From Yersinia massiliensis CCUG 53443 (GTDB lineage: Bacteria > Pseudomonadota > Gammaproteobacteria > Enterobacterales > Enterobacteriaceae), in assembly GCF_000312485.1 (NCBI RefSeq), contig NZ_HE997645.1:1-64000 (forward strand): a stretch of 64,000 nt of DNA. Reading direction: 5' to 3'. The number at the start of each line of letters is the position of its first letter. Positions within the stretch are counted from its first letter, which is position 1. The notes under the pieces are model-generated. The model made no database searches and was not told the origin of the DNA. It saw nothing but the letters and a program-made list of their open reading frames with translations. A program made the translations under genes and the position numbers. Of this stretch, positions 9,568-21,031 are shown in pieces.

Positions 9568-10929
9568 TTATTTTAATTCCCCATTAGCCCAATTCAGGTA
9601 CCAACAGCTCTCACCTTCTTTCGCTTGGCCGGCCTGAGTCACAAAGACGCCAGCGGCAGCAATCAATTGTTCACCGAAATAGAGTAATGGTATACGCTCC
9701 CGCTGCCATGGCGGAACACCCAGCTCCTGCCATATCTTCTTGCCAGGGCGTGAATGATGTCGCCCAACAATTTTGATGTCCCCGCGTAGTCCAAAACCGA
9801 TACTGACTTCATCGCCGACAGTTGGCGTTCTAATGGCTTGGCCGCCACTGGATACAAAGCTCAAAACGCCCAAATTAGCAGGTAAGGCCAACGGTTCTGG
9901 CGGTACATCTGTATCTTGAACTATCGTCCAAGGCAAATGCTGCACATTAATCTCATCTAGCATCGGTACAAAATACAGATATTGCCGGAACCGACGAACC
10001 TGGTAAGCACCGAGCGTTAACTGTGGTTCTGCATCCTGCCTAGCCATAGCAACCTCCAGCCACAAGCGTTGCAATTGGCTATACGATGGCATTGCGGCTC
10101 CCTGTCCTGCAAGCCAACGGCGCAATAACGCTGACCGTTTTGCTTCTGAGGCCTGCGATAGCCCTTCAATCGATATCGCACCATGGGGCGTTTTCAGTTG
10201 TTGCAGATTATCTGCAAGCAGTTCGTCCAGTAGCTGTTCCTGTTCAGCACATAAACTCGCGCTACGTGCCGTCGCTTGAGCAAAATGCGGCCAGCGCTGA
10301 TTGAGCAACGGCAAGACATTTAACCTCAGGAAATTGCGGTCGAAGCGATCGTCCTGATTGCTGTCATCTTCAATCCACTGCAGTAGATGCACTCGAGCAT
10401 AACTTTCGAGTATTTGGCGCGAAAAGCCCAGTAAAGGTCGCAGTAACTGGCTATGAGCGAAAGGCATCTGAGCGGCCATTGCTGATAGTCCCGCAGGACC
10501 ACTCCCCCGTTTAAGCGCGAGCAAAAATGTTTCACATTGATCATCCAAATGCTGAGCCGTGAGTAATACTTCATCAGACGCCAAATGAGAAGAAAATGCT
10601 TGATAGCGTGCTGTTCTGGCGGCTGCTTCGATACCATTATGGCGGGGATCAATGTTCACTCGTACCACGACGAGCGGAATTTGCCATTGATCACATTGCT
10701 GCTGGCAATGCTTTACCCACTCATCTGCTAACGGATTTAAGCCATGATGGATGTGTATAGCACGTATTTTCAGCTCAGGAATAAGTTGGTCGCGTATACA
10801 GACCAATAAATGCAGCAATACGCTGGAATCCAAACCGCCACTGAATCCTACCAAAAACTGACGATGCTTCCCCAACTGAGCGAACACAGGGTTAAGTAAA
10901 ACATTTGGTGTAGCAGGGGCAGCGTTCAT
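9568..10929 (-). CDS. tilS: tRNA(Ile)-lysidine synthase
   Basis: A 453-residue enzyme that converts C34 of the CAU-anticodon isoleucine tRNA to lysidine, using lysine and ATP, so it reads AUA. The PP-loop motif SGGLDS is at residues 30-35. The N-terminal adenylating domain is followed by the TilS central and C-terminal domains seen in the long enterobacterial form. Slightly longer than E. coli TilS (432). It is one base from yaeR upstream. Confidence 0.95.
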   Translation of the reverse strand: MNAAPATPNVLLNPVFAQLGKHRQFLVGFSGGLDSSVLLHLLVCIRDQLIPELKIRAIHIHHGLNPLADEWVKHCQQQCDQWQIPLVVVRVNIDPRHNGIEAAARTARYQAFSSHLASDEVLLTAQHLDDQCETFLLALKRGSGPAGLSAMAAQMPFAHSQLLRPLLGFSRQILESYARVHLLQWIEDDSNQDDRFDRNFLRLNVLPLLNQRWPHFAQATARSASLCAEQEQLLDELLADNLQQLKTPHGAISIEGLSQASEAKRSALLRRWLAGQGAAMPSYSQLQRLWLEVAMARQDAEPQLTLGAYQVRRFRQYLYFVPMLDEINVQHLPWTIVQDTDVPPEPLALPANLGVLSFVSSGGQAIRTPTVGDEVSIGFGLRGDIKIVGRHHSRPGKKIWQELGVPPWQRERIPLLYFGEQLIAAAGVFVTQAGQAKEGESCWYLNWANGELK

Positions 10930-10930
10930 G

Positions 10931-11329
10931 TTATTCCGGCATCAACTCATAGAGTTCCAGCGGTAAGCCATCTGGATCATTAAAAAAAGTAAAACGTGAT
11001 TGAGTATAAGGGTCAATGCGTATCGCTTCGCAAATAACGCCACCAGCCTCTAATTCACTGACCGCCAGTTCAATGTCATCAACCTGAAAAGCCAAATGTC
11101 GCAAGCCGCAGGCTTCCGGACGACTTGGACGAGGTGCGGATTTAGGGAATGAGAATAATTCGATGGTGTAGTGACCCTTTAGGGCGAGATCCGCTTTCCA
11201 CGAATCACGTTCTTCACGATAAACCTCGCTCATCAGACTGAAGCCCAGCACTTCACAGTAGAATTTTTTGCTGACCTGATAATCTGAGCCAATAATTGCG
11301 ATATGGTGAATCTGACGAATTGCCAGCAT
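10931..11329 (-). CDS. yaeR: VOC-family (glyoxalase-like) protein YaeR
   Basis: A 132-residue vicinal-oxygen-chelate metalloprotein, also called GloA2 in some annotations. Conserved features are [12 protein letters not shown] at the start, [28 protein letters not shown] and [14 protein letters not shown]. The His and Glu residues in these are likely metal ligands. The substrate is unknown. I use the start [10 protein letters not shown]; an upstream ATG at 11353 adds residues without family support. It is one base from tilS and probably cotranscribed. Confidence 0.88.
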   Translation of the reverse strand: MLAIRQIHHIAIIGSDYQVSKKFYCEVLGFSLMSEVYREERDSWKADLALKGHYTIELFSFPKSAPRPSRPEACGLRHLAFQVDDIELAVSELEAGGVICEAIRIDPYTQSRFTFFNDPDGLPLELYELMPE

Positions 11330-11382
11330 GTGCCACTCCGACTTAATGATCAACTCGCGTAGGTGATTTTACTTAGCTTGAT

Positions 11383-11411
11383 AAAAAAATCCGGAGGCCA
11401 GCTCCGGATTT
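11383..11411 (-). terminator. Rho-independent terminator after accA
   Basis: On the minus strand AATCCGGAG pairs with CTCCGGATT and is followed by a run of seven T (complement of 11383-11389). It ends the long leftward lpx-dnaE-accA series before yaeR. Confidence 0.88.
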
Positions 11412-11444
11412 TCCAACTACGATGACATTACCGAATGAATAAAA

Positions 11445-12404
11445 TCAGCAATAGCCGTAGTTCATCAAACGCTGATAACGACGATTCAGTAGCTCTTCTT
11501 CATTCAGTACATCTAGATCACTAAGATCTGCCAGCAGTTGTGCTTTCAATGAAGCGGCAATCGCTAAATAATCACGGTGTGCACCACCTAAAGGCTCAGG
11601 AATGACTGAGTCAATCATTTTCAGCTCTTTCAAACGATGCGCAGTAATACCCATCGCTTCGGCAGCTAACGGGGCTTTGTCGGCGCTTTTCCACAAAATG
11701 GATGCGCAACCTTCTGGGGAGATAACTGAATAAGTGCTGTATTGCAGCATATTCACTTTATCGCCAACACCGATGGCTAATGCACCGCCAGAACCACCTT
11801 CACCGATAACGGTACACACGATAGGTACATTCAGGCGTGACATCTCGCGTAAGTTACGTGCGATAGCTTCGGATTGGCCTCGTTCTTCTGCTCCCACGCC
11901 CGGATAGGCTCCTGGGGTGTCAATGAAGGTAATAATTGGCAGCTTAAAGCGCTCAGCCATTTCCATCAAACGCAGTGCCTTACGATAGCCTTCCGGCGCT
12001 GGCATCCCAAAGTTACGACGGATCTTCTCTTTGGTTTCGCGACCTTTTTGATGACCAATGACCATCACTGGGCGGCCATCCAGACGAGCAAGCCCGCCTA
12101 CGATGGCTTTATCATCAGCATAAGCGCGATCACCGGCCAGTTCTTCGAAATCAGTAAAGATATTAGCGATATAATCCAGGGTATAAGGACGACGCGGATG
12201 GCGGGCCAGTTGGGCAATCTGCCATGCGCCAAGGTCCGAGAAAATTTTCCGCGTCAGCTCAAGGCTTTTCTCACGTAGACGCTGGACCTCTTCATCCAGA
12301 TTAATATCTAATTTTTCGTCTTGACGGCTGACTGCAGTCAGCGAGTCAATTTTCGCTTCCAGCTCTGCAATCGGCTGTTCAAAATCAAGAAAATTAAGAC
12401 TCAT
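11445..12404 (-). CDS. accA: Acetyl-CoA carboxylase carboxyltransferase subunit alpha
   Basis: A 319-residue cytoplasmic subunit which, with AccD, transfers the carboxyl group from carboxybiotin-BCCP to acetyl-CoA to form malonyl-CoA, the first step of fatty-acid synthesis. The crotonase-like core shows [21 protein letters not shown] and the [15 protein letters not shown] oxyanion loop. Length equals E. coli AccA. It is 12 bases behind dnaE and ends the gene series at a strong terminator. Confidence 0.98.
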   Translation of the reverse strand: MSLNFLDFEQPIAELEAKIDSLTAVSRQDEKLDINLDEEVQRLREKSLELTRKIFSDLGAWQIAQLARHPRRPYTLDYIANIFTDFEELAGDRAYADDKAIVGGLARLDGRPVMVIGHQKGRETKEKIRRNFGMPAPEGYRKALRLMEMAERFKLPIITFIDTPGAYPGVGAEERGQSEAIARNLREMSRLNVPIVCTVIGEGGSGGALAIGVGDKVNMLQYSTYSVISPEGCASILWKSADKAPLAAEAMGITAHRLKELKMIDSVIPEPLGGAHRDYLAIAASLKAQLLADLSDLDVLNEEELLNRRYQRLMNYGYC

Positions 12405-12416
12405 AGCATTCCTATT

Positions 12417-15400
12417 TTAGTCAAATTCCAGTTCCACCTGCTCATTACCTACCAGCGTTCGCAAATCTATCAATAAGCGATCGGTGGGCGTCACGCGCCA
12501 TGTGGCTCCAAACCGTAGCCGAGCGCGAGCATCTTCCCGTTGGTAATAAAGATGCACTGGGATCGTCCCCGCTCGATGGGGTTCCAACGATTGACGGAGA
12601 CGGTTCAAAAGCTGGTCATCAATTTGCCTGTCAGTCAGCGATATAGCAAGCCCACGGGCATATTTTTCACGAGCTTCACTGATGTCCATTAACTCACGGG
12701 CAGTCATTTTAAGTCCACCGCTAAAGTCATCAAAGCTGACCTGTCCAGTGGCTATCAGGATACGGTCTTTTTCCAATAAATGCTGATATTTTTCCAACGC
12801 ATCGGTGAATAACATCACCTCTAGACGCCCAGAACGGTCATCTAACGTACAAATACCAATTCTATTCCCGCGCTTGGTTAACATCACCCTAGCAGCGATA
12901 ACCAACCCCACTGCTGTGGTCATTTTGCCCCGATCCGTCGGATGCATATCTTTCAAACGCTGCCCACCGGCATAACGTTCTATTTCCTTTAAATATTGGG
13001 TAATCGGGTGACCCGTTAGATACAGCCCCAACGTTTCCCGTTCACCGTCCAAGACAATTTGTTCCTGCCACGGCGGCACATTAGCATAAGATTGCTCAAC
13101 CTGCTCAGGTGCATCAGCCAGTACCCCGAACATATCTGCCTGACCAATGGCTTCGGCCTTGGCATGCTGGTCAGCCGCTTTTAAGGCTTCTCCCAACGAA
13201 CTCATCAGTGCAGCACGGTGCGGCCCCAAACGGTCGAACGCACCGGACATAATCAGTTTTTCTAAAATTCGACGATTGAGCTTTTTGGTATCAACTCTGG
13301 CACACAAATCAAAGAGTTCTTTGAAGTGCCCCCCCTCTTTACGGGCTTCCAGCATAGCCTCAATGGGTCCTTCGCCTACGCCTTTGATAGCACCGATACC
13401 GTAAACGATTTCGCCTTCATCATTGACATGGAAATGATATAACCCGCTGTTGATGTCAGGAGGCAGAATTTTCAGCCCCATACGCCAACATTCATCAACC
13501 AAGCCCACCACTTTATCGGTATTATCCATATCAGCGGTCATGACAGCCGCCATAAATTCAGCCGGAAAATGCGCTTTCAGCCAAAGCGTTTGGTAGGAAA
13601 CTAAAGCATAAGCTGCAGAGTGAGATTTGTTAAAACCATAACCGGCAAATTTCTCTACTAAGTCAAAGATTTTAATGGCCAGCTCACCGTTCACACCCTG
13701 CTCTTTTGCACCATCTTCAAATACAGAGCGCTGTTTAGCCATCTCCGCCGGATTCTTTTTACCCATCGCACGGCGAAGCATATCTGCGCCACCGAGTGAG
13801 TAACCAGACAGAACCTGAGCAATCTGCATGACCTGTTCTTGATACAGGATAATGCCGTAGGTCGGTTCAAGCACGGGCTTCAGGGATTCATGCTGCCATT
13901 CAATATCCGGATAAGAGATTGCTTCACGGCCATGCTTACGGTCGATAAAGTTATCTACCATCCCCGATTGCAATGGGCCAGGCCGGAACAAGGCCACCAG
14001 TGCGATCATGTCTTCGAAGCAGTCAGGTTTCAGCCGCTTAATAAGATCTTTCATGCCTCTGGATTCAAGCTGGAATACGGCTGTCGTTTCTGAACGTTGC
14101 AGCATATCGAAGCTTTTTTTATCTTCCAGCGGAATAGAAGCGATATCAATGGGCTCTAATCCCGTTTTGGCGCGCCGAGCATTAATCATCTCTAATGCCC
14201 AGTTGATGATAGTGAGTGTTCGCAAACCAAGGAAGTCGAACTTCACCAGCCCAGCGTATTCCACATCATTTTTATCAAACTGGGTAACGGGGTTATTACC
14301 TTCAGCATCGCAATAAAGCGGGGCGAAATCGGTAATTTTAGTCGGCGCAATAACTACGCCACCAGCATGTTTACCGGCGTTACGAGTGACCCCTTCCAGC
14401 TTACGCGCCATATCAATCAGCGCTCTAACCTCTTCATCTGCCTCATAGATTTCAGGCAGTTGAGGTTCAGCGGCGAAAGCTTTTTCCAGCGTCATACCAG
14501 GGTCTGGCGGGACTAATTTGGATATTCGATCGACAAAACCATAGGGATGGCCCAGAACACGGCCCACATCGCGGATAACCGCTTTGGCCGCCATCGTACC
14601 AAAGGTAATGATCTGGGAAACCGCATCACGACCATACATGTCCGCAACATGTTCAATCACCAGATCGCGTTTCTCCATGCAGAAGTCAACGTCGAAGTCG
14701 GGCATAGAAACACGTTCTGGATTAAGAAAACGTTCGAACAGTAAGTCAAATTCCAGCGGGTCAAGGTCGGTAATTTTTAGCGCATAGGCAACGAGTGAAC
14801 CCGCACCTGAGCCTCGCCCTGGCCCTACTGGTACGCCATTATCTTTGGACCACTGGATGAACTCCATGACGATCAAGAAGTAGCCGGGAAAACCCATCTG
14901 GTTGATAACTTTTAGTTCAATATCCAAACGCTCATCATATTCAGGGCGCTTTTGCGCCCGAACTTCCGGATCGGGAAATAAGAACTCCAACCGTTCTTCT
15001 AAACCTTGTTTGGACTTTTCAACCAGAAAATCTTCTGTACTCATCTCACCCGTTGGGAACTGTGGTAAGAAATACTCCCCAAGACGGATGGTCACATTAC
15101 AACGTTTAGCGATTTCTACACTGTTGATCAGTGCCTCAGGAATATCCACGAACAGCTCACACATCTGCTCTTCGTTGCGCATAAATTGCTGAGGGCTATA
15201 ATTTTTGGGGCGCTTAGGATCGACCAATGTAAAGCCATCATGAATGGCAACGCGAATCTCATGTGCGTCAAAATCTGATTCATCGATAAAGCGCACATCA
15301 TTGGTCGCCACGACTGGCAGACCCCGTTCAGTCGCTAATGCGACAGCGGCATGCAGATAGTTTTCTTCATCTGGACGACCGGTGCGAATCAATTCTAGAT

Positions 15401-15899
15401 AATAACTGTCAGGGAAATGTTCTTGATAAAACGCCAAGCATTGATCAACCTGAGCTTGATTTCCACGCAAAATAAACTTGCCAACATCCCCCATCCGGCC
15501 ACCAGAAAGCAGGATCAATCCGTCTCTGTGCTTGATCAACCAATCACGGTCAATAATAGGACCAGCGGCACCATAACCTCGTTGATAAGCTTCGGAGATC
15601 AGCAGAGTCAGGTTTTGATAACCTTCGTTATTACGTGCCAGTACAGTGATATGAGCTAATTCATCCCCCAGCAGATCACTCTGTACGTAAAAATCTGCAC
15701 CGATAATGGGCTTAATGCCAGCACCATGCGCGCTACCGTAGAATTTCACCAAGCCACAGAGGTTAGTAAAATCAGTGATGGCCAGAGCGGGCATGCCTAA
15801 TGCTGCAGCTCTTTTCACCAAAGGTCCAATCTTAGCTAATCCATCAATCATGGAATAGTCACTGTGAACACGAAGGTGGATAAAACGAGGCTCGGCCAT
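12417..15899 (-). CDS. dnaE: DNA polymerase III subunit alpha
   Basis: A 1160-residue replicative polymerase. The N-terminal PHP domain starts [13 protein letters not shown], the palm carries [13 protein letters not shown] near residue 400 with the catalytic aspartates, and the beta-clamp-binding, OB-fold and tau-binding parts fill the C-terminus. I begin at [11 protein letters not shown], which gives the E. coli length of 1160; the frame is open five codons further. It sits between rnhB and accA as in E. coli. Confidence 0.98.
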   Translation of the reverse strand: MAEPRFIHLRVHSDYSMIDGLAKIGPLVKRAAALGMPALAITDFTNLCGLVKFYGSAHGAGIKPIIGADFYVQSDLLGDELAHITVLARNNEGYQNLTLLISEAYQRGYGAAGPIIDRDWLIKHRDGLILLSGGRMGDVGKFILRGNQAQVDQCLAFYQEHFPDSYYLELIRTGRPDEENYLHAAVALATERGLPVVATNDVRFIDESDFDAHEIRVAIHDGFTLVDPKRPKNYSPQQFMRNEEQMCELFVDIPEALINSVEIAKRCNVTIRLGEYFLPQFPTGEMSTEDFLVEKSKQGLEERLEFLFPDPEVRAQKRPEYDERLDIELKVINQMGFPGYFLIVMEFIQWSKDNGVPVGPGRGSGAGSLVAYALKITDLDPLEFDLLFERFLNPERVSMPDFDVDFCMEKRDLVIEHVADMYGRDAVSQIITFGTMAAKAVIRDVGRVLGHPYGFVDRISKLVPPDPGMTLEKAFAAEPQLPEIYEADEEVRALIDMARKLEGVTRNAGKHAGGVVIAPTKITDFAPLYCDAEGNNPVTQFDKNDVEYAGLVKFDFLGLRTLTIINWALEMINARRAKTGLEPIDIASIPLEDKKSFDMLQRSETTAVFQLESRGMKDLIKRLKPDCFEDMIALVALFRPGPLQSGMVDNFIDRKHGREAISYPDIEWQHESLKPVLEPTYGIILYQEQVMQIAQVLSGYSLGGADMLRRAMGKKNPAEMAKQRSVFEDGAKEQGVNGELAIKIFDLVEKFAGYGFNKSHSAAYALVSYQTLWLKAHFPAEFMAAVMTADMDNTDKVVGLVDECWRMGLKILPPDINSGLYHFHVNDEGEIVYGIGAIKGVGEGPIEAMLEARKEGGHFKELFDLCARVDTKKLNRRILEKLIMSGAFDRLGPHRAALMSSLGEALKAADQHAKAEAIGQADMFGVLADAPEQVEQSYANVPPWQEQIVLDGERETLGLYLTGHPITQYLKEIERYAGGQRLKDMHPTDRGKMTTAVGLVIAARVMLTKRGNRIGICTLDDRSGRLEVMLFTDALEKYQHLLEKDRILIATGQVSFDDFSGGLKMTARELMDISEAREKYARGLAISLTDRQIDDQLLNRLRQSLEPHRAGTIPVHLYYQREDARARLRFGATWRVTPTDRLLIDLRTLVGNEQVELEFD

Positions 15900-15993
15900 A
15901 TCGAGGATACTCAAAATTAGTGGATGGAATCATGCCATCAGCAATTCATTGCTGAGAAATCATATCCAAATGCAATGAATATTAAGTTGCGCT

Positions 15994-16590
15994 TTACACC
16001 AAACCCAGCACACGTTTAACTGGGCCAAAACTACGGCGATGATGTTTTGTCGCACCGAAGGCAGACAATTTTTCCAGATGGACAGCGGTTGGATAACCTT
16101 TGTGCTGCGCAAAACCATATTCAGGAAAGACCTGATCTAACTCGGTCATTTCACGATCTCGGGTCACTTTAGCCAGAATCGAAGCTGCGCTAATTTCAGC
16201 TACTCGGCTATCACCTTTCACCACAGCTAACGATGGCATAGCCAATTTCGGGCAGCGATTCCCATCAATCAAGACATAATCAGGTGCGATATGCAGCCCC
16301 GCAACCGCTCTTTGCATCGCCAGCATCGTAGCATGCAATATATTCAGTTGGTCTATCTCTTCTGGTTCAGCACGACCAAGGCTCCATGATAGGGCCTTTT
16401 CGGTAATTTCGTCATACAGTGATAAGCGACGCTTTTCACTCAATTTTTTCGAATCAGCCAGCCCAATGATAGGCCGTTTTGGGTCAAGAATCACAGCAGC
16501 CGTGACAACTGCGCCAACAAGGGGGCCACGGCCGACTTCGTCCACACCGGCAATGAGATTTGCCTGCGGGTAGATAAATATTTCCGTCAT
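15994..16590 (-). CDS. rnhB: Ribonuclease HII
   Basis: A 198-residue type 2 RNase H that cuts RNA in RNA-DNA hybrids and starts removal of ribonucleotides from DNA. The motif [15 protein letters not shown] (residues 15-29) holds the catalytic Asp-Glu pair, and further acidic residues occur in YVLIDGN and the [12 protein letters not shown] region. The start overlaps the lpxB stop by 4 bases, so translation is probably coupled. Confidence 0.97.
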   Translation of the reverse strand: MTEIFIYPQANLIAGVDEVGRGPLVGAVVTAAVILDPKRPIIGLADSKKLSEKRRLSLYDEITEKALSWSLGRAEPEEIDQLNILHATMLAMQRAVAGLHIAPDYVLIDGNRCPKLAMPSLAVVKGDSRVAEISAASILAKVTRDREMTELDQVFPEYGFAQHKGYPTAVHLEKLSAFGATKHHRRSFGPVKRVLGLV

Positions 16591-17771
16591 CGTCCAGCTA
16601 ACTCCATGACTGCTTGCGCTGCCTGCTCATCGGCACCACAGCGAATACTCTGATGCAAAATCAGAAAACGCGCTTTTAATTCTTCAACCACTTCACCGCC
16701 TTGCAACAACGGCAACAATGCATCAGCCAATTCTTGCGGCTGACATTCTTGTTGCAGCAATTCCGTCACCAACTCTTCCCCTGCTAACAAGTTTGGTAAT
16801 GATACATAGGGGGTTTTGACTAGACGTTCAGCCAACCAGAAAGTGAACGGTTTCATACGATAACCGACGACCATTGGGCATTTTGCCAACATACATTCTA
16901 ATGCAGCAGTACCGGATGCCAACAGCGTCGCATCGCTGGCTATCATTGCCGCACGAGCATTACCGTCCAGTAAATGTACCGATAGATCAGGAGCAACCTC
17001 AGCTTTGATACGTTCAAATTGTTCGCGTCGCTTACTATTGACCAGAGGCACCAAGACTTCCAGTTCAGGCAGTTGCTGCTTCAGGAGGACAGCGGTACGC
17101 AGAAAATCACCACTGAGCATTTCAACTTCTGAGTGGCGGCTTCCTGGTAGTAAAGCTAAACAAGGCACGTTTGACGCAATGCCTAATTCAGCTCTTGCTG
17201 CTGACTTATCTGGGGTTAATGGCATGGCGTCGGCCATGGTATGACCAATAAAGCGGCAAGGAACATTAAAACGATCGTAAAACGCTTTTTCAAAAGGAAG
17301 AAAAGCGAGCACCATATCAGTCGCTTTACCTATTTTGAAAACACGTTTTTGTCGCCAAGCCCATACTGATGGACTGACATAATGAATGGTACGAATACCA
17401 CGTTGCTTCAAGCGCCCTTCTAGGGTGATATTAAAATCAGGCGCATCAATGCCCACAAAAACATCAGGAGCTAACTCACTAAAACGTTGAGTTAGCTCTT
17501 TTCGGATTTTCAGCAACCGTGGCAAGCGTTCTAGTACTTCAACAACGCCCATCACTGCCAATTCTTCCATCTCAAACCAAGCTTCACATCCTTCAGCTTG
17601 CATCAGAGGCCCCGCAACGCCAACAAAGCGAGCATTAGGCACCTGAGCTTTCAGCGCACGAATTAATCCGGCACCTAAGATGTCGCCAGATGTTTCTCCA
17701 GCGACTAAACCTATCGTTAAAGGACGTTCGCCACTTAATGGACGATCAACAGCTAATGGGCTAATTTGCAT
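16587..17771 (-). CDS. lpxB: Lipid-A-disaccharide synthase
   Basis: A 394-residue peripheral inner-membrane glycosyltransferase (GT-B fold). It joins UDP-2,3-diacylglucosamine and lipid X to form the lipid A disaccharide. Family features are [17 protein letters not shown] near the N-terminus, [20 protein letters not shown] and [10 protein letters not shown]. It is slightly longer than E. coli LpxB (382) because of extra N-terminal residues. Three bases separate it from lpxA. Confidence 0.97.
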   Translation of the reverse strand: MQISPLAVDRPLSGERPLTIGLVAGETSGDILGAGLIRALKAQVPNARFVGVAGPLMQAEGCEAWFEMEELAVMGVVEVLERLPRLLKIRKELTQRFSELAPDVFVGIDAPDFNITLEGRLKQRGIRTIHYVSPSVWAWRQKRVFKIGKATDMVLAFLPFEKAFYDRFNVPCRFIGHTMADAMPLTPDKSAARAELGIASNVPCLALLPGSRHSEVEMLSGDFLRTAVLLKQQLPELEVLVPLVNSKRREQFERIKAEVAPDLSVHLLDGNARAAMIASDATLLASGTAALECMLAKCPMVVGYRMKPFTFWLAERLVKTPYVSLPNLLAGEELVTELLQQECQPQELADALLPLLQGGEVVEELKARFLILHQSIRCGADEQAAQAVMELAGR

Positions 17772-17774
17772 AGA

Positions 17775-18563
17775 TCAGCGAATAATGCCGCGAGTCGAAC
17801 GAGCAAAGAAATCACTAAATGCTTGAACGGCTGGATATTGCTCCGCCAATTCAGCAATTTCAGGTTTCACTTCATCTAACGTTCTACCACTGCGATACAG
17901 TAACTTGTATGCATTGCGGATAGCATGAAGCGATTCTTTGTCGAAACCACGACGTTTCAGCCCTTCGATATTGATACCGAACGGTGTCGCGTGGTTACCT
18001 TGTGCAATGACAAACGGAGGCACGTCTTGAGCAACGCCAGAACAACCACCCACCATAACATGCGCACCGATCACGCAGAATTGGTGAATGGCAGTCATAC
18101 CACCGATAATGGCATAATCGTCAATTTCCACATGACCACCCAGCGTTGCATTATTCGCAAGAATGCAACGATTGCCGATAATACAGTCATGGGCAATATG
18201 GGCATTGATCATCAGTAAATTATCGCTGCCTACTTTCGTCAATTCCCCACCTTGCACTGTGCCACGATGGATAGAAACGCTTTCACGGATACGGTTACGA
18301 TCACCGATCTCGACTCGAGTTGGCTCACCTGCATATTTCAGATCCTGATTTGCTTCACCAATAGAAGCAAATTGGTAAATCTGATTATCGCAGCCGATTT
18401 TTGTTATTCCATTAACGACGACATGGGATTTCAGTTCCGTGCCAGCGCCGATTTCCACCTGGGATCCGACAAAGCAGAAGGGGCCAATACGAACGCCTGC
18501 GCCAATAACAGCGCCTTCTTCGACGATAGAACTTGGATGGATAACGGCCGTTTTGTCAATCAC
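17775..18563 (-). CDS. lpxA: UDP-N-acetylglucosamine O-acyltransferase
   Basis: A 262-residue cytoplasmic trimeric enzyme that adds the 3-hydroxyacyl chain from ACP to UDP-GlcNAc, the first step of lipid A synthesis. The sequence is mostly left-handed beta-helix hexapeptide repeats (for example [15 protein letters not shown]). The catalytic His lies in the [12 protein letters not shown] segment. A helical C-terminal tail follows. Same length as E. coli LpxA; 3 bases from fabZ. Confidence 0.98.
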   Translation of the reverse strand: MIDKTAVIHPSSIVEEGAVIGAGVRIGPFCFVGSQVEIGAGTELKSHVVVNGITKIGCDNQIYQFASIGEANQDLKYAGEPTRVEIGDRNRIRESVSIHRGTVQGGELTKVGSDNLLMINAHIAHDCIIGNRCILANNATLGGHVEIDDYAIIGGMTAIHQFCVIGAHVMVGGCSGVAQDVPPFVIAQGNHATPFGINIEGLKRRGFDKESLHAIRNAYKLLYRSGRTLDEVKPEIAELAEQYPAVQAFSDFFARSTRGIIR

Positions 18564-18566
18564 GTA

Positions 18567-19058
18567 TCAGGACTCCTTTGCAACTACAGGTTCTGCTGGC
18601 GGTGTCGCGGGTTTGCTACGAGCACACATCATGGTAGCCGTACAAACAATCTCACCATCGACTTTGGCAACACCGGTAAAACGAGTCAAACCACGACGTT
18701 CTTTGACAAACTCAACTTCCATGATCATTTGATCACCAGGAACAACCGGACGCTTGAAGCGGGCTTCATCAATACCAGCAAAATAATAAAGCTCGCCAGG
18801 TTCAAGCTTACCACGGCTCTTAAACGCCAAAATCCCTGTAGCCTGCGCCATCGCTTCTAAAATCAGCACGCCTGGGAAAATAGGTTTGCCCGGAAAGTGG
18901 CCTTGGAAAAATGGCTCGTTGAAAGAGACGTTCTTCACTGCACGCAGAAATTTTCCTTCCTCAAAATCAAGGACACGATCTACCAGCAAGAACGGAAAAC
19001 GGTGCGGGAGTAGATCCAAAATCTCTTCAATATGCAGAGTATGAGTGTCAGTAGTCAA
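18567..19058 (-). CDS. fabZ: 3-hydroxyacyl-ACP dehydratase FabZ
   Basis: A 163-residue hot-dog-fold dehydratase of fatty-acid elongation. The catalytic His is in [14 protein letters not shown] and the Glu in [12 protein letters not shown]. No ATG fits the family start. The best start is a TTG at 19056-19058 (reads [14 protein letters not shown], aligning with E. coli MTTNTHTL) with a strong GGAAGAG 4 bases upstream. An upstream ATG at 19127 would lie inside a hairpin and add unrelated residues. About a dozen extra residues ([14 protein letters not shown] region) extend the C-terminus past E. coli FabZ. Confidence 0.93.
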   Translation of the reverse strand: MTTDTHTLHIEEILDLLPHRFPFLLVDRVLDFEEGKFLRAVKNVSFNEPFFQGHFPGKPIFPGVLILEAMAQATGILAFKSRGKLEPGELYYFAGIDEARFKRPVVPGDQMIMEVEFVKERRGLTRFTGVAKVDGEIVCTATMMCARSKPATPPAEPVVAKES

Positions 19059-19098
19059 AATACTCTTCCTGTCTAAAAAACTGATGCTATCAACAACA

Positions 19099-19138
19099 CG
19101 GCCTGCACTGCCCCAAAAGGGAGGCATTAGGCAGGCCG
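19099..19138 (-). other. Nested hairpin in the lpxD-fabZ gap
   Basis: CGGCCTGC (19099-19106) pairs perfectly with GCAGGCCG (19131-19138), and a smaller TGCC...GGCA hairpin lies inside. On the transcribed strand it ends about 40 bases before the fabZ TTG, with six T about 17 bases beyond it. It could be a processing signal, attenuator or repeat remnant. Confidence 0.55.
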
Positions 19139-19153
19139 CAAATTAGGAACTCT

Positions 19154-19188
19154 GTATACCCTTCATATTTGAAACTGCTGGAGCTGGC
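19154..19188. repeat. Short intergenic repeat, second copy
   Basis: TATACCCTTCATATTTGAAA and following CTGCTGGAGC resemble the element beginning at 36601 and, less well, 9494. It occupies part of the 291-base gap between lpxD and fabZ. I see no gene in that gap. Confidence 0.4.
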
Positions 19189-19349
19189 GCTACTTTTATA
19201 CCCAAGCACTCACTTTAAACATTCACGTGAGAAAGTCTCAGGATTCATTCGCTTACAACCAGCCTGCAATATCCATTTCTGTGGGTATCTACTTTTGGCA
19301 TCAACTGCCAATAGCTTAATTATTTGCTCAGAGTGTCTGGCTTGAGTGA

Positions 19350-20372
19350 TTATTCTTTATCGATTTTACGTTCAATAGCTTTTAATCGCTTATTAATCCC
19401 ATCAATATTCATCACTAAAGCAGCTGTCTTGCGCCAAACTTTATTCGGTTGTAGCGGAATACCGGAGGAGTATAACCCAGGTTCAGTGATTGGACGCATC
19501 ACCATTCCCATTCCAGTCACAGTGACTTTGTCACAAATCTCCATGTGACCATTGATCACACTGGCTCCACCTATCATGCAATAACGGCCAATTTTCAGGC
19601 TGCCAGCCATGATAACACCACCCGCAACTGCGGTATTGTCGCCAATCACAACGTTATGTGCAATCTGACATTGGTTATCAATGATGACGCCGTTACCAAT
19701 TATCGTATTATCTAACGCACCACGGTCAATCGTTGTACAGGCACCAATCTCTACACGGTCACCAATATGCACAGAACCAAGTTGCGGGATTTTTATCCAG
19801 TTACCACGATCATTTGCATAGCCAAAACCATCTGCACCAATGACCGTACCGGACTGAATCAGGCAATTTTGCCCAATCACAACTTCATGATAAACGGAAA
19901 CATTGGCCCACAAACGGCTACCAGCGCCAATGTGAGTATCTTTACCAATAAAGCAGCCAGCACCGATAACAACGTTATCGCCCAGCACAACACCTGATTC
20001 TATCACTGCATTTGCGCCGACAGAGACGTTCTCTCCCAGCGTTGCCTGTGAAGAAATCACCGCACTCGGAGCAATATCTTGCGCCGGTTGAGGTGTGGTA
20101 TCCATTATTTGCGCCATACGTGCATAGGTTAAATAGGGATTCTTAACCACAAGCGCCGCAGATTTACAAAAAGGTAAGTCAGCCTCAGTTAACACCACAG
20201 CACCTGCATGACAAGTGGCGAGTTGTTCCTGATAACGGCTATTTGACAAAAACGTGATTTGCTCAGGTTGGGCAGAATGCATAGAAGCGATGCCGGTGAT
20301 GACGATATCGCCATCACCGTGCACCTGTGCATCCAACTGCTGGGCTAAATCAGCCAGTCGAATTGAAGGCAT
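19350..20372 (-). CDS. lpxD: UDP-3-O-(3-hydroxyacyl)glucosamine N-acyltransferase
   Basis: A 340-residue trimeric acyltransferase that adds the second acyl chain in lipid A synthesis. It has an N-terminal uridine-binding domain ([19 protein letters not shown] onward), then hexapeptide beta-helix repeats (about residues 100-300). The catalytic His is in the [12 protein letters not shown] segment, and a short helical tail follows. Length is close to E. coli LpxD (341). Three bases after skp. Confidence 0.98.
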   Translation of the reverse strand: MPSIRLADLAQQLDAQVHGDGDIVITGIASMHSAQPEQITFLSNSRYQEQLATCHAGAVVLTEADLPFCKSAALVVKNPYLTYARMAQIMDTTPQPAQDIAPSAVISSQATLGENVSVGANAVIESGVVLGDNVVIGAGCFIGKDTHIGAGSRLWANVSVYHEVVIGQNCLIQSGTVIGADGFGYANDRGNWIKIPQLGSVHIGDRVEIGACTTIDRGALDNTIIGNGVIIDNQCQIAHNVVIGDNTAVAGGVIMAGSLKIGRYCMIGGASVINGHMEICDKVTVTGMGMVMRPITEPGLYSSGIPLQPNKVWRKTAALVMNIDGINKRLKAIERKIDKE

Positions 20373-20375
20373 GTT

Positions 20376-20873
20376 TTATTTAACCTGTTTCAGCACGTCA
20401 GCAGTAATGTCTTTTGAAGGGTCAGCGTATGCAACAGCATTCGCATCAATCACCACATCATAACCGCCTTTGCTAGCAACAGATTTAACAGCATCCTGAA
20501 TACGGCTCAGAATTTTGTTACGTTCTTCCATCTGACGACGACGATTATCCTGCTCAAAAGCCTGAGCTTTAGTTGAGAAGGTTTCACGTTGTTTCATTAC
20601 ATCGTTTTCCAGCTTAGTACGGTCGCTGGCTTTCATGGTAGAACCATCACGTTGCAGTCTCTGCATTTTAGTCTGCAGATCTTTTTCCATTCCTTGCAAT
20701 TCGGTTGCACGGCCTTTGAATTCATTCTCCAGCTGCTTAGCTACGGTTTCACGCGCAGGTAATTGTTGGAAGATGCTGGAAACATTAACAATAGCAATCT
20801 TGTCAGCGGCTTGAACGCTGGCTGAAGCAGCCAATGCTAAACCAAGACCTGCGGCACACAACCACTTTTTCAC
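20376..20873 (-). CDS. skp: Periplasmic chaperone Skp (OmpH)
   Basis: A 165-residue trimeric chaperone that holds unfolded outer-membrane proteins on the way to BamA. The signal peptide covers about residues 1-23 ([21 protein letters not shown]), and the rest is mostly charged helix for the tentacles. The start is a GTG at 20873 with AAGGAG upstream. An open frame reaches an ATG at 20924, but starting there would bury the signal peptide. It lies between bamA and lpxD, its usual place. Confidence 0.95.
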   Translation of the reverse strand: MKKWLCAAGLGLALAASASVQAADKIAIVNVSSIFQQLPARETVAKQLENEFKGRATELQGMEKDLQTKMQRLQRDGSTMKASDRTKLENDVMKQRETFSTKAQAFEQDNRRRQMEERNKILSRIQDAVKSVASKGGYDVVIDANAVAYADPSKDITADVLKQVK

Positions 20874-21031
20874 TATAAACTCCTTACCATTACCCGTTTG
20901 TGTCAGAGACACCTTGAAGTGCACTTAATACTGAATAACACCTAAGATAGCGCCAGCCAGAGCCAACGCCGTCTTAGGTTATTTCAACTACCAGTGCTGT
21001 CTTTAAAATTCGGTCCTGCTTTGCCAAACAA

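Noticed and set aside
18252-18860. 202-codon open frame on the plus strand across lpxA and fabZ
   Set aside because: It lies antisense over two conserved genes and their junction; its composition follows their codon use and it has no recognisable domain.
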